Assembly (NCBI RefSeq): GCF_016865235.1 | Contig: NZ_CP064030.1 | Coordinates: 1,178,001 to 1,242,000, forward strand | DNA: 64,000 nt | Reading direction: 5' to 3' | From: Dyella caseinilytica | GTDB lineage: Bacteria; Pseudomonadota; Gammaproteobacteria; Xanthomonadales; Rhodanobacteraceae | In this document: piece by piece, positions 51,199-59,250 of the stretch | How the letters are laid out: each line of letters opens with the position of its first letter | How positions within the stretch are numbered: the stretch's first letter is position 1 | The notes under the pieces: generated by a model | What the model saw: only the letters and a program-made list of their open reading frames with translations | Databases searched by the model: none | Told to the model about the DNA's origin: nothing | Position numbers and translations under genes: made by a program

Positions 51199-51486
51199 GG
51201 TGTCCTCTCCAGATTTATAAGCAGCCGCGATAGGCGGCTGGCAGTACGGGAAACGCAATCGTATTTCGCAATGTTGACGTTATTGCTTTCGCTTGTTCAG
51301 GAAGCAGCCGAATTACTTGCGATCCCGCGGCACGCATGCCCTTCAATTCCCCTGGTGTCGCGTCCGCCTCGCTGGCGGCTCCAAACCGGCCATTGATACC
51401 GGGCGAGGCTGACCTTTGGCTTACCGATCCCGCTCGCATCCTTGGCGTGGATCACATTTGTTGTATGCGGCCACGTCCACCGTTGC
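51199..51486. other. Intergenic region upstream of the YXWGXW gene
   Basis: About 290 bases without a supported gene, upstream of the minus-strand gene at 50869-51198. It must contain that gene's promoter. I see no clear motif; a tandem repeat begins at its right end. Confidence 0.4.
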
Positions 51487-51581
51487 ATGCAGCCTCATCC
51501 ACAGCGTGAAACCCCATCCGCGGAGTGAAACCTCATCCATCAGGTGAAACCCCACCCACGACGTAAAACCCCATCCCGTCG
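51487..51581. repeat. Tandem array of five 19-bp units
   Basis: Five consecutive 19-base units (51487, 51506, 51525, 51544, 51563) with consensus GTGAAACCCCATCCACGAC; the first unit is the most diverged. The last unit runs straight into the palindromic repeat at 51575. Variation at positions 14-19 marks the unit boundaries. Confidence 0.8.
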
Positions 51582-51682
51582 TCCCGGCGCAGGCCGGGAC
51601 CCAGTGACTTTCGCTTCTGTCCAGCCACACAGAAGCCGAAGTCACTAGGTCCCGGCCTGCGCCGGGACGACGGGGTGGGGTA
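51575..51682. repeat. Long REP-like hairpin (CGTCGTCCCGGC type)
   Basis: The two arms pair over most of their length, including the middle (CAGTGACTT and AAGTCACT, CTTCTGT and ACAGAAG), so the element could form a near-continuous 45-bp hairpin. Located upstream of the TetR gene. Confidence 0.85.
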
Positions 51683-51710
51683 TTGAGGGCAGTGGTTGAG
51701 GCTATTGAAA

Positions 51711-51735
51711 TAAAACGAACGATCGTGCTATTTTT
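51711..51735. promoter_or_regulatory. Probable TetR operator
   Basis: AAAACGAACGATCGTGCTATTTTT holds a perfect ACGATCGT core with partial flanking symmetry, five bases before the regulator ATG. Such sites are typical autoregulatory operators of TetR proteins. Confidence 0.5.
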
Positions 51736-51740
51736 CCGCC

Positions 51741-52346
51741 ATGAACGCTGCCACCACCCCCAGCAAAGGCGCCACCACCCGCGAGCTGATCCTCGATCAC
51801 GCCTACGAACTGGCCCGCCAGGACGGCCTCGAGGGCCTTTCCATCGGCGCTCTGGCCTTGGGCGTGGGCATGTCCAAAAGCGGTGTGTTTGCGCACTTCG
51901 GTTCGCGCGAAGACCTGCAACTGGCCCTGCTGAACGCCACCACCAAACGCTTCTTCGATTTCGTGATGCTGCCGGCGATCAAGCAGCCGCGCGGCATAAA
52001 GCGCCTGCGCGCAATCCTGGAACGTTGGACCGAATGGGCGCGCATTCACCAGAGTGGCTGCGTGTTGATCAGTGCCGTCGTGGAATACGACGGCCGCGAC
52101 GACAGCCCGCTGCGTCAGCGCGTCAAAGCGCAGCAAACCGACTGGCGCAATGAATTGAAGCGCGCCATCAGCTTGTCGATCGACGCGGGCGAACTGCGCG
52201 ACGACACCGACACCGACCAACTCGCTTTCGAAATCTATGCCTTGATGCTCGCCCTGCATCACGACGCCAGCCTGTTCCATTTTGACGAAGCCCGCCGCCG
52301 CACCTGGGCGGGTATTGACCGTTTGCTTGCCAGTTATCAGCCCTGA
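51741..52346 (+). CDS. TetR-family transcriptional regulator
   Basis: 201 residues with the TetR HTH: RELILDHAYELARQDGLEGLSIGALALGVGMSKSGVFAHFGSREDLQLALL (about 14-66). The ligand domain is helical, and an ISAVVEYDGRDDSPLR motif seen in many TetR proteins (TetR_C) follows. It lies 17 bp before an alpha/beta hydrolase gene and is probably co-transcribed with it, controlling hydrolysis of its inducer. A palindrome precedes its start. Confidence 0.9.
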   Translation: MNAATTPSKGATTRELILDHAYELARQDGLEGLSIGALALGVGMSKSGVFAHFGSREDLQLALLNATTKRFFDFVMLPAIKQPRGIKRLRAILERWTEWARIHQSGCVLISAVVEYDGRDDSPLRQRVKAQQTDWRNELKRAISLSIDAGELRDDTDTDQLAFEIYALMLALHHDASLFHFDEARRRTWAGIDRLLASYQP

Positions 52347-52363
52347 ACCCCCAGGAGCGCGCC

Positions 52364-53296
52364 ATGAAGCAACAGACCTCTCGCTCACACCGCCATGCGT
52401 CCAGTCACGTGTGGAAACTCGGCGCTATCCGCATCAGTTTTGCCGTGGGCGGACGGCTGGCTCCGCGGCGCACGGTAGAGCGTGCCGCGCGCTTGTTCGC
52501 CACACCATTCGCCAGCAGCCGCAGCCGCGCGCTGGCAGCCAAACCGGATGGTGAGATGCAGCGCGGCCAGTTGCAGGTCAACGGTGAAACGATCGCGACC
52601 TACGTATGGGGCGATCCCACCACACAGCCCTACGCATTACTCGTACACGGCTGGTCCAGTTTCGGTCTGCGTTTTCTCGCTTGGGTAGCCAAGCTGCGTG
52701 CGTTGGGTTTTGCCGTCGTCAGCTTCGATCAGCCTGGACATGGTGCCAGTACGGGCGGTTTGTGCACCTTGCCGGATTTCGTCGCAGTGACGCGTGCGGT
52801 AGGTGCGCATTACGGCACAGCAGCAGTGGCCATCGCGCATTCGATGGGCGGTGCTGCGCTTGCGCTGGCGCAAGATGAACATTGGCACGCAAAACGTCTG
52901 GTGTTGATTGCACCGGCAGCGGATCTGGAAGCCGCCGCCAACCGCTTCATTCACTTCGTGCACTTGGGCGAACATCTGCGCGATCCGTTTTTCAGCTGGT
53001 TCGAACGCCGCACCGGTATTGCGCCGCGTGATCTGGCAGCGCATCACCATGTCCCCATGCTCGGCCAGCCCGGCCTGATCGTGCACGATCTCGACGATCA
53101 CGAAGTGCCGTGGGACGAAGGCGAGCGCTACGCACGCTACTGGCCGGGCGCGCGTCTGCTGACCACGCAAGGTCTTGGTCATCACAAAGTCGTGGATGCG
53201 CCGGAAGTCATCGATGCCACCTTGGCATTTATTCGTGGCGAATGCGTCGGTGATCGCATCGTTGCATCGCCCAACCTGCCATTCGGCCTCGCCTGA
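52364..53296 (+). CDS. Alpha/beta hydrolase
   Basis: 310 residues. Fold features: LLVHGWSSFGLRFLAW (oxyanion His-Gly), nucleophile elbow AHSMGGAAL (Ser about residue 167), acid DLDDHEVPWDE (Asp about 246) and the catalytic His GLGHHKVV (about 272). A 70-residue N-terminal lead contains a helix. Substrate unknown; an ester or small lipid is likely. Downstream of TetR. Confidence 0.86.
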   Translation: MKQQTSRSHRHASSHVWKLGAIRISFAVGGRLAPRRTVERAARLFATPFASSRSRALAAKPDGEMQRGQLQVNGETIATYVWGDPTTQPYALLVHGWSSFGLRFLAWVAKLRALGFAVVSFDQPGHGASTGGLCTLPDFVAVTRAVGAHYGTAAVAIAHSMGGAALALAQDEHWHAKRLVLIAPAADLEAAANRFIHFVHLGEHLRDPFFSWFERRTGIAPRDLAAHHHVPMLGQPGLIVHDLDDHEVPWDEGERYARYWPGARLLTTQGLGHHKVVDAPEVIDATLAFIRGECVGDRIVASPNLPFGLA

Positions 53297-53329
53297 AAAA
53301 ACGCCCCCGCCAAAGCAGGGGCGTTTTTT
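53295..53329. terminator. Bidirectional terminator between the hydrolase and the symporter
   Basis: AAAAAACGCCCC...GGGGCGTTTTTT hairpin between converging genes (hydrolase left, DAACS gene right). Confidence 0.85.
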
Positions 53330-53340
53330 GCTAACGCTAC

Positions 53341-54567
53341 TTACGCCTGATAGTAACGTTCTTCGTCGAGCGCCCCTTCCGATTTCGCCACCATCACCGC
53401 TGTCACCGCATCACTGCTGACGTTGACGGCGGTACAGCACATGTCGAGCAGCCGGTCCACCGCCGCAATGATCGCGATGGCCTCCAGCGGCAGTCCCGCT
53501 GCGGACAACACCAGACCCATCACCACCAGCGCCGCGCCGGGAATGCCGGCGGCGCCGACCGATACCAGTGTGGTCGTGAGCAACGCCATCACCAGATGTG
53601 TCAACGTCAGTTCAATGCCATACGCGTTGGCGGCAAAAACGGTGACGATGCCAAGATAGATCGACAACCCAGCCATATTGACGGTACAGCCCAGCGGCAG
53701 GACGAAGCTGGTCACCCGCACGTCGACACCCATGCGCTCTTGCGTGTTTTCCATGTTCAGCGGCAGCGTCGCCGCGCTGCTCGCTGAGGAGAAGGCGAAC
53801 AACTGCACGGGAAATACCTTGCGCAGAAAGGGCAGGGGGTTGAGGCGGAACACCAACAGCATCACGCTGTAGACCACCAGCATGAAGAAGATCATCACCC
53901 CATAGCTCACCGCCACCAGTGAACCCAGGTGGCCCAGCACGGCGAATCCGTGGTCCGCCGTCACGTACGCCATCAATCCGAACACACCGATCGGTGCAAA
54001 CTTCAGCACCATGCCGATCAACTTGAACACCACCGATGCCATGCTCTCGAAAAAGCTGCGCACTTGCTCGGCCTTTTCGCCCGCCAGGTTGATCGCCAGG
54101 CCAAAGAAGATCGCAAACAGAATGGTGGGCAGCAGCGCGCCTTCCGCAAACGCCTTGAACGGATTGGAGGGAATCGCGCTCATCAGCGCTTCTTTAAGGC
54201 TGACCGGCGCAGCGGTAGCCGCAGTGGCCTCGTTGACAGTGAGGCCAAAACCCGCGCCAACCTTAAACACCATCGCCGCGGCCATGGCGAGTGCTGCGGC
54301 GATGATCATGCTGATCACATAGATCGTGATCGATTTCCAGGCGATGCGGCGCATGGCCGCCATGTCGGAGATCGATGTAATGCCCGTCACCACCGATACA
54401 AACACCACCGGCACCACGCACATGCGAATCAGCGCCATGAAAATGTCGCCAAGCGGTTGCAACATTTTTGCGGGTTCACCTAAAAAGTGTCCAAAAGCAA
54501 CACCTAGCACCATCGCTATCAGAATCTGATGCCACATCTGCAAGCTGAATCGTTTGGTGGAAGTCAT
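53341..54567 (-). CDS. Dicarboxylate/amino acid:cation symporter (DAACS)
   Basis: 408 residues from the ATG at 54567. Eight membrane helices plus two hairpins: the first hairpin around AFSSASSAATLPLNMENTQERMGV (serine-rich, HP1), the NMAG motif NMAGLSIYLG, and HP2 around VGAAGIPGAALVVMGLVLSAAGLP with the GIPG turn. Typical of GltP/DctA/SstT-like Na+/H+ symporters for glutamate, aspartate or C4 dicarboxylates. Substrate not fixed. Confidence 0.9.
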   Translation of the reverse strand: MTSTKRFSLQMWHQILIAMVLGVAFGHFLGEPAKMLQPLGDIFMALIRMCVVPVVFVSVVTGITSISDMAAMRRIAWKSITIYVISMIIAAALAMAAAMVFKVGAGFGLTVNEATAATAAPVSLKEALMSAIPSNPFKAFAEGALLPTILFAIFFGLAINLAGEKAEQVRSFFESMASVVFKLIGMVLKFAPIGVFGLMAYVTADHGFAVLGHLGSLVAVSYGVMIFFMLVVYSVMLLVFRLNPLPFLRKVFPVQLFAFSSASSAATLPLNMENTQERMGVDVRVTSFVLPLGCTVNMAGLSIYLGIVTVFAANAYGIELTLTHLVMALLTTTLVSVGAAGIPGAALVVMGLVLSAAGLPLEAIAIIAAVDRLLDMCCTAVNVSSDAVTAVMVAKSEGALDEERYYQA

Positions 54568-54830
54568 GGCCGTTGTCCCTGTTGGAAAGGTGCGAACCAA
54601 GCTTGCGATATCCCCTGCATGTTCTTTGAGAAGCGCAACGGACGTTGGATGACTGGTAAAAATTCCGTTGTGCGGTAGGCGGCCATGCGCAGGCGTGCGG
54701 GGAATATGCCGAGCCGGCCCAGCAGGCTACATACCGCGCTTAGTATCGTCTGCTGGGGATTGGCTACAAGCGTTCCATCCCCAACCCCACTAGAATGTCG
54801 GAATTGAACGCACACGTTGTCGGAGTCCCC

Positions 54831-57800
54831 ATGAGTTCCCCCGCCAAGCACGTACCTGCCAGCGCCGCGCAGGCCGAAACCAGTCCCCTGCGTTTTGTGA
54901 CGGCCGCCAGCCTGTTCGATGGCCATGACGCCGCGATCAATATCATGCGCCGCATCATTCAGTCGCAGGGCGCGGAAGTGATCCATCTGGGCCACAACCG
55001 CTCGGTGGAAGATGTCGTTCGTGCTGCACTGCAAGAAGATGCCGACGCCATTGCGCTGTCCTCCTACCAGGGCGGCCACGTCGAATACTTCAAGTACATG
55101 GTCGACATGCTCAAAGAGAAGGGCGCCGGTCACGTGCGCGTCTTCGGCGGCGGCGGCGGGACCATCACCCCGGAAGAAATCCGCGAGCTACAAGCCTACG
55201 GCGTGGAACGCATCTACCACCCCAACGACGGCATGAAGCTCGGCCTCGCCGAAATGATCGAAGACGTCATGCACCGCGCGGGCAACGCTGCCGCCAAGCG
55301 CGAGCAAGACGAATCCTTCGTACCCGCCAATATCAACATCGATGACGAAATCAGCATCGGCCACATGCTGTCCGCCATCGAAGAAGGCAAGCTCGCCGAC
55401 GCCGAACTCGCGCGCCTGCGTAAAGAATGGTCGCTCGCCGGCAAACACACGCCCGTGCTCGGCATGACCGGCACCGGCGGCGCCGGTAAATCCTCCGTCG
55501 TAGACGAACTGCTACTGCGCTTCCTGCACGCCTTTCCGCAGATGCGCATCGCCGTGCTCGCCGTCGATCCCACGCGTCGCCGCAGTGGTGGTGCGTTGCT
55601 GGGCGACCGCATCCGCATGAATGCACTGCGCAGCCATCGCGTCTACATGCGCTCCATGGCCACGCGTCGTCAGCACGCCGCCACCAACGAAGTGCTGCAC
55701 GACTGTATCAACTTCTTGAAGAGCCAACCCTACGATCTGGTGATCGTCGAAACCGCCGGCATCGGCCAAAGCGATTCGGAAATCGTCGACCTCGTCGACT
55801 TCCCCGTCTACGTGATGACCAGCGACTACGGCGCCGCCAGTCAGCTCGAAAAAATCGACATGCTCGATTTTGCCGAACTCGTCGTGCTCAACAAATTCGA
55901 CAAACGCGGCGCCGAAGATGCGCTGCGCGACGTGCGCAAACAATGGAAGCGCAACCGCACCGCCTTCACCCTGAAAGACGAAGACGTGCCGGTGTATCCC
56001 ACCATCGCCAGCCAGTTCAACGATCCAGGCGTCACCTGGATGTTCACCAACCTTTGCCGCCTGATGCACGACAAGCTCAGCGCCAAGGGCGGTGAGCACG
56101 GCATCGAAACCGCACACTGCGATTTCAAACCGAATCTCGACACCACCGTCAAAGAACCACGCGCCACCGTACTCATCCCCGGCGCCCGCGTGCGTTACCT
56201 CGCGGAAATCGCCGAGCAGGGCCGCGGCATCAACGCCGGCATCGAGCGCGAAGCCGAATACGCCAGCAAAGCGCAGCACTACTACGAATCGCTCAAAGAC
56301 CTAGGTGACCCCAAACTCCCGCGCGAGCTGGAGCGCTACGAACACGACGACCTCCACCCCGCCACACCCCACAACAACGTCGTCCCGGCGCAGGCCGGGA
56401 CCCAGTCAAATAATGCGCGCGAAGCGCACCCTACCCAACTGGATTCCAGCCTTCGCCGGAATGACGAACATGTAGTCGACCGCACGTTGGTCCTACTCCG
56501 CCAACGCTACAACGCAGCCCTACGCGAACTCAGCCACGAAGCCGTGCACCTGCTGCGCGACTGGCCCGCGCGCTACAAGTCCGTCACCGCCGACGTCAAC
56601 GAATACAAAGTCCGCGACAAAACCATCCGCGTCGAAAACTACCGCGACTCGCTCAGCCACCAAAAAATTCCGAAAGTCTCGCCGCCCAAAACCAAAGACT
56701 GGGGCGACCTGCTGCGCTTCTTGATGCGCGAAAACCTTCCCGGCTATTACCCCTACACCGGCGGCGTCTACCCATACCGCCGCAGCGGCGAAGATCCCAC
56801 CCGCATGTTCGCGGGCGAGGGCACACCCGAGCGCACCAACCGTCGCTTCCACTACCTAAGCCAAGGCGGCGCCGCCACGCGCCTCTCCACTGCGTTCGAC
56901 TCGGTCACCCTGTACGGCGAAGACCCGGCTCCGCGCCCCGACATCTTCGGCAAGATCGGCAACTCCGGCGTTAACATCGCCAGCCTCGACGACATGAAGA
57001 AGCTGTACTCCGGCTTCGATCTCAGCGCGCCCAGCACATCCGTCTCGATGACCATCAACGGCCCCGCGCCGATGCTGCTGGCGATGTTCATGAACACCGC
57101 CATCGATCAAAACGTCGAGAAATACCTCAAGGAAGATCCCGCCCGCTGGGCCGCCGCCGAAAAGCGCATCGCCCAGCTTTACGCTCATGGCAAACGCCCG
57201 ACGTATTCCGGTGAACTACCCAAAGGCAACGATGGCCTAGGCCTCGGCCTGCTCGGCGTCTCCGGCGATCAACTCGTCGATGCCGACACCTACGCCAAGA
57301 TCAAAGCCGAAACGCTCAGCAACGTGCGCGGCACCGTGCAAGCCGACATCCTCAAAGAAGACCAGGCGCAAAACACCTGCATCTTCAGCACCGAATTCGC
57401 GCTGCGCATGATGGGCGACATCCAGCAGTACTTCGTCGACCACAAAGTCCGCAACTTCTACTCCGTCTCCATCTCCGGCTATCACATCGCAGAAGCCGGC
57501 GCCAACCCGATCAGCCAGCTCGCCTTCACCCTCAGCAATGGCTTCACCATTGTCGAGTACTACCTCGCGCGCGGCATGAACATCGACGACTTCGCGCCGA
57601 ATCTCAGCTTCTTCTTCTCCAACGGCATGGACCCGGAATACACCGTCATCGGCCGTGTCGCCCGCCGCATCTGGGCACGCGCCATGCGCGAACGCTACGG
57701 CGCCAGCGCACGCAGCCAGATGATGAAGTACCACATTCAAACATCCGGCCGTTCCCTGCACGCGCAAGAAATCCAATTCAACGACATCCGCACCACCCTG

Positions 57801-58430
57801 CAAGCGCTGTACGCACTGTTCGACAACTGCAACAGCCTGCACACCAACGCCTACGACGAAGCTATCACCACGCCCACCGAAGAAAGCGTGCGCCGCGCCG
57901 TCGCCATCCAGATGATCATCAACAAAGAACTCGGCCTCAACTTCAACGAAAACCCCTGGCAGGGCAGCTACGTCGTCGACGCCCTCACCGACATCGTCGA
58001 AGAAGCCGTCTACAAAGAATTCGAAGCCATCAGCGAACGCGGTGGCGTACTCGGCGCCATGGACACCATGTACCAGCGCGGCAAGATTCAGGAAGAATCC
58101 ATGTACTACGAACAAAAGAAACACGACGGCAGCCTGCCGCTGATCGGCGTCAACACCTTCCTGCCCAAAGACCACGGCGGCGAAATCGCCACCGAAATCG
58201 AACTCATCCGCAGCACGGAAGAAGAGAAAGGCCAGCAGATCACCAACGTCAAAGGCTACGGCGACGCGCGCAATGCGTTGGCGCCGGAGAGCCTTAAGGT
58301 GCTACAGAACACCGCGCGCGAGCGGAAGAATGTGTTCGAGCAGTTGATGGAGGCGGTGAAGTACAACTCGTTGGGGCAGATCTCGCACGCACTTTATGAT
58401 GTGGGTGGGGAGTATCGGAGAAATATGTAG
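54831..58430 (+). CDS. icmF: Fused isobutyryl-CoA mutase (IcmF) with in-frame repeat insertion
   Basis: 1199 residues from the ATG at 54831 with GGAG six bases before. Order: B12-binding domain with D30-G31-H32 (FDGHDAAIN), MeaI-like GTPase chaperone with GTGGAGKSSV (about 213-222) and the linker, then the methylmalonyl-CoA-mutase-type barrel (NAIDQ region, SISGYHIAEAGANPISQ and QTSGRSLHAQE). It interconverts isobutyryl- and butyryl-CoA or related acyl-CoAs with adenosylcobalamin and self-repairs via the G domain. Residues about 517-545 are encoded by a palindromic repeat that adds an extra loop in the GTPase-mutase linker while keeping frame. Confidence 0.93.
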   Translation: MSSPAKHVPASAAQAETSPLRFVTAASLFDGHDAAINIMRRIIQSQGAEVIHLGHNRSVEDVVRAALQEDADAIALSSYQGGHVEYFKYMVDMLKEKGAGHVRVFGGGGGTITPEEIRELQAYGVERIYHPNDGMKLGLAEMIEDVMHRAGNAAAKREQDESFVPANINIDDEISIGHMLSAIEEGKLADAELARLRKEWSLAGKHTPVLGMTGTGGAGKSSVVDELLLRFLHAFPQMRIAVLAVDPTRRRSGGALLGDRIRMNALRSHRVYMRSMATRRQHAATNEVLHDCINFLKSQPYDLVIVETAGIGQSDSEIVDLVDFPVYVMTSDYGAASQLEKIDMLDFAELVVLNKFDKRGAEDALRDVRKQWKRNRTAFTLKDEDVPVYPTIASQFNDPGVTWMFTNLCRLMHDKLSAKGGEHGIETAHCDFKPNLDTTVKEPRATVLIPGARVRYLAEIAEQGRGINAGIEREAEYASKAQHYYESLKDLGDPKLPRELERYEHDDLHPATPHNNVVPAQAGTQSNNAREAHPTQLDSSLRRNDEHVVDRTLVLLRQRYNAALRELSHEAVHLLRDWPARYKSVTADVNEYKVRDKTIRVENYRDSLSHQKIPKVSPPKTKDWGDLLRFLMRENLPGYYPYTGGVYPYRRSGEDPTRMFAGEGTPERTNRRFHYLSQGGAATRLSTAFDSVTLYGEDPAPRPDIFGKIGNSGVNIASLDDMKKLYSGFDLSAPSTSVSMTINGPAPMLLAMFMNTAIDQNVEKYLKEDPARWAAAEKRIAQLYAHGKRPTYSGELPKGNDGLGLGLLGVSGDQLVDADTYAKIKAETLSNVRGTVQADILKEDQAQNTCIFSTEFALRMMGDIQQYFVDHKVRNFYSVSISGYHIAEAGANPISQLAFTLSNGFTIVEYYLARGMNIDDFAPNLSFFFSNGMDPEYTVIGRVARRIWARAMRERYGASARSQMMKYHIQTSGRSLHAQEIQFNDIRTTLQALYALFDNCNSLHTNAYDEAITTPTEESVRRAVAIQMIINKELGLNFNENPWQGSYVVDALTDIVEEAVYKEFEAISERGGVLGAMDTMYQRGKIQEESMYYEQKKHDGSLPLIGVNTFLPKDHGGEIATEIELIRSTEEEKGQQITNVKGYGDARNALAPESLKVLQNTARERKNVFEQLMEAVKYNSLGQISHALYDVGGEYRRNM
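56379..56466. repeat. REP-like palindrome pair inserted inside icmF
   Basis: GTCGTCCCGGCGCAGGCCGGGACCC (56379 on) and a second arm CTGGATTCCAGCCTTCGCCGGAATGAC (to 56466), with GCGCGAAGCGCACCCTACC between. Same family as the intergenic elements, here translated in frame as VVPAQAGTQSN...SSLRRNDE. About 29 codons; both arms are diverged, so the insertion is not recent. Confidence 0.9.
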
Positions 58431-58454
58431 GTTGCTAGCTTTGCTATGGGTCTC

Positions 58455-58485
58455 AAAAGCCCGTTCATGGACGGGCTTTTTTGTT
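58455..58485 (+). terminator. Terminator after icmF
   Basis: AAAAGCCCGT-TCATGG-ACGGGCTTTTTT hairpin with a T run, 25 bp past the icmF stop. Confidence 0.88.
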
Positions 58486-58578
58486 GCGCAGTTTCTGTTT
58501 GCACGCGTCTCAACTCATCCTGGCTTATGGCTACCGAATAAAGCTACGATATTCTCATAGAATCATCAGTGGAAATAA

Positions 58579-59250
58579 TTACCGATTTGCCGCAGCTCTT
58601 CGTGCTGCAACTTTGCCGTTTTGTTGAATTTTAATAACCAACTCGCCCACTGTTGTGGATGGTCTGCCAGAAGTGCAGCCTTCTGCATCGCGGGACTGAT
58701 TTAATAAGCACGCGCGTTGATATGCAATGTCGAAATGTTCCTTGATACTATCGAAGTCAATGTTTGGTGAGCTCTGGTGGTTATAGGTCGGCATGTGTTG
58801 ATTAAGAAGTTTTTGAAGGATATGTCGATCATCCTGCGCGCCGTAGTCAACTAGATGCAATATTGGCCACAATTCAAAGCATGGATTGGAGAATGCCACA
58901 CATACCTTATGCTCTTTAGCGAGAGCTAGCGCTTCATCCACATCATGATCATCTTTATCGAAGATGGCCCAGACTCTAAAACATCCGTCCACAGGTCCTA
59001 ACTCTTTTTGCTTGCGGTACTTTGCAAGTAACTTTTTTCGCTCTTGTATTGCTGCCCGCACCACTGTCAGTGGAACACCTGTTTTATCGAGAACACGCAC
59101 AACCACCATGCCGGATCCGTAATATTTTGCGCAGTCGAGAATGTATTTAGGCTCTGTGACCAGTCCTTCACATGCGATTACGATTTCGACGCGGGCGTTA
59201 ACACGTTCAACTTTACGTTCAAGAGAGGGAGATGGGGGGAAGCGTCTCAT
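58579..59250 (-). CDS. RloB-domain protein (AbiLii-like)
   Basis: 223 residues. RloB/Toprim-like features: VEIVIACEGLVTEPKYILDCAKYYG near the N terminus, the acidic metal site IFDKDDHDVDEAL (about 100) and FSNPCFELWPILHL (about 130). RloB proteins accompany AAA ATPases in restriction islands and are the second component (AbiLii) of the lactococcal phage-resistance system AbiL. Its ATG overlaps the AAA gene stop (ATGA). Lower GC and AT-rich third positions compared with neighbours suggest acquisition by transfer. Confidence 0.85.
   Translation of the reverse strand: MRRFPPSPSLERKVERVNARVEIVIACEGLVTEPKYILDCAKYYGSGMVVVRVLDKTGVPLTVVRAAIQERKKLLAKYRKQKELGPVDGCFRVWAIFDKDDHDVDEALALAKEHKVCVAFSNPCFELWPILHLVDYGAQDDRHILQKLLNQHMPTYNHQSSPNIDFDSIKEHFDIAYQRACLLNQSRDAEGCTSGRPSTTVGELVIKIQQNGKVAARRAAANR

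Noticed and set aside
51575..51682. Insertion sequence end or integron attC
   Set aside because: No transposase or integrase nearby and the core matches the recurring CGTCCCGG repeat family instead.
57237..58175. A 312-codon minus-strand frame inside icmF
   Set aside because: Antisense shadow of the mutase domain; Val/Asp/Ala-rich without start context or family signal.
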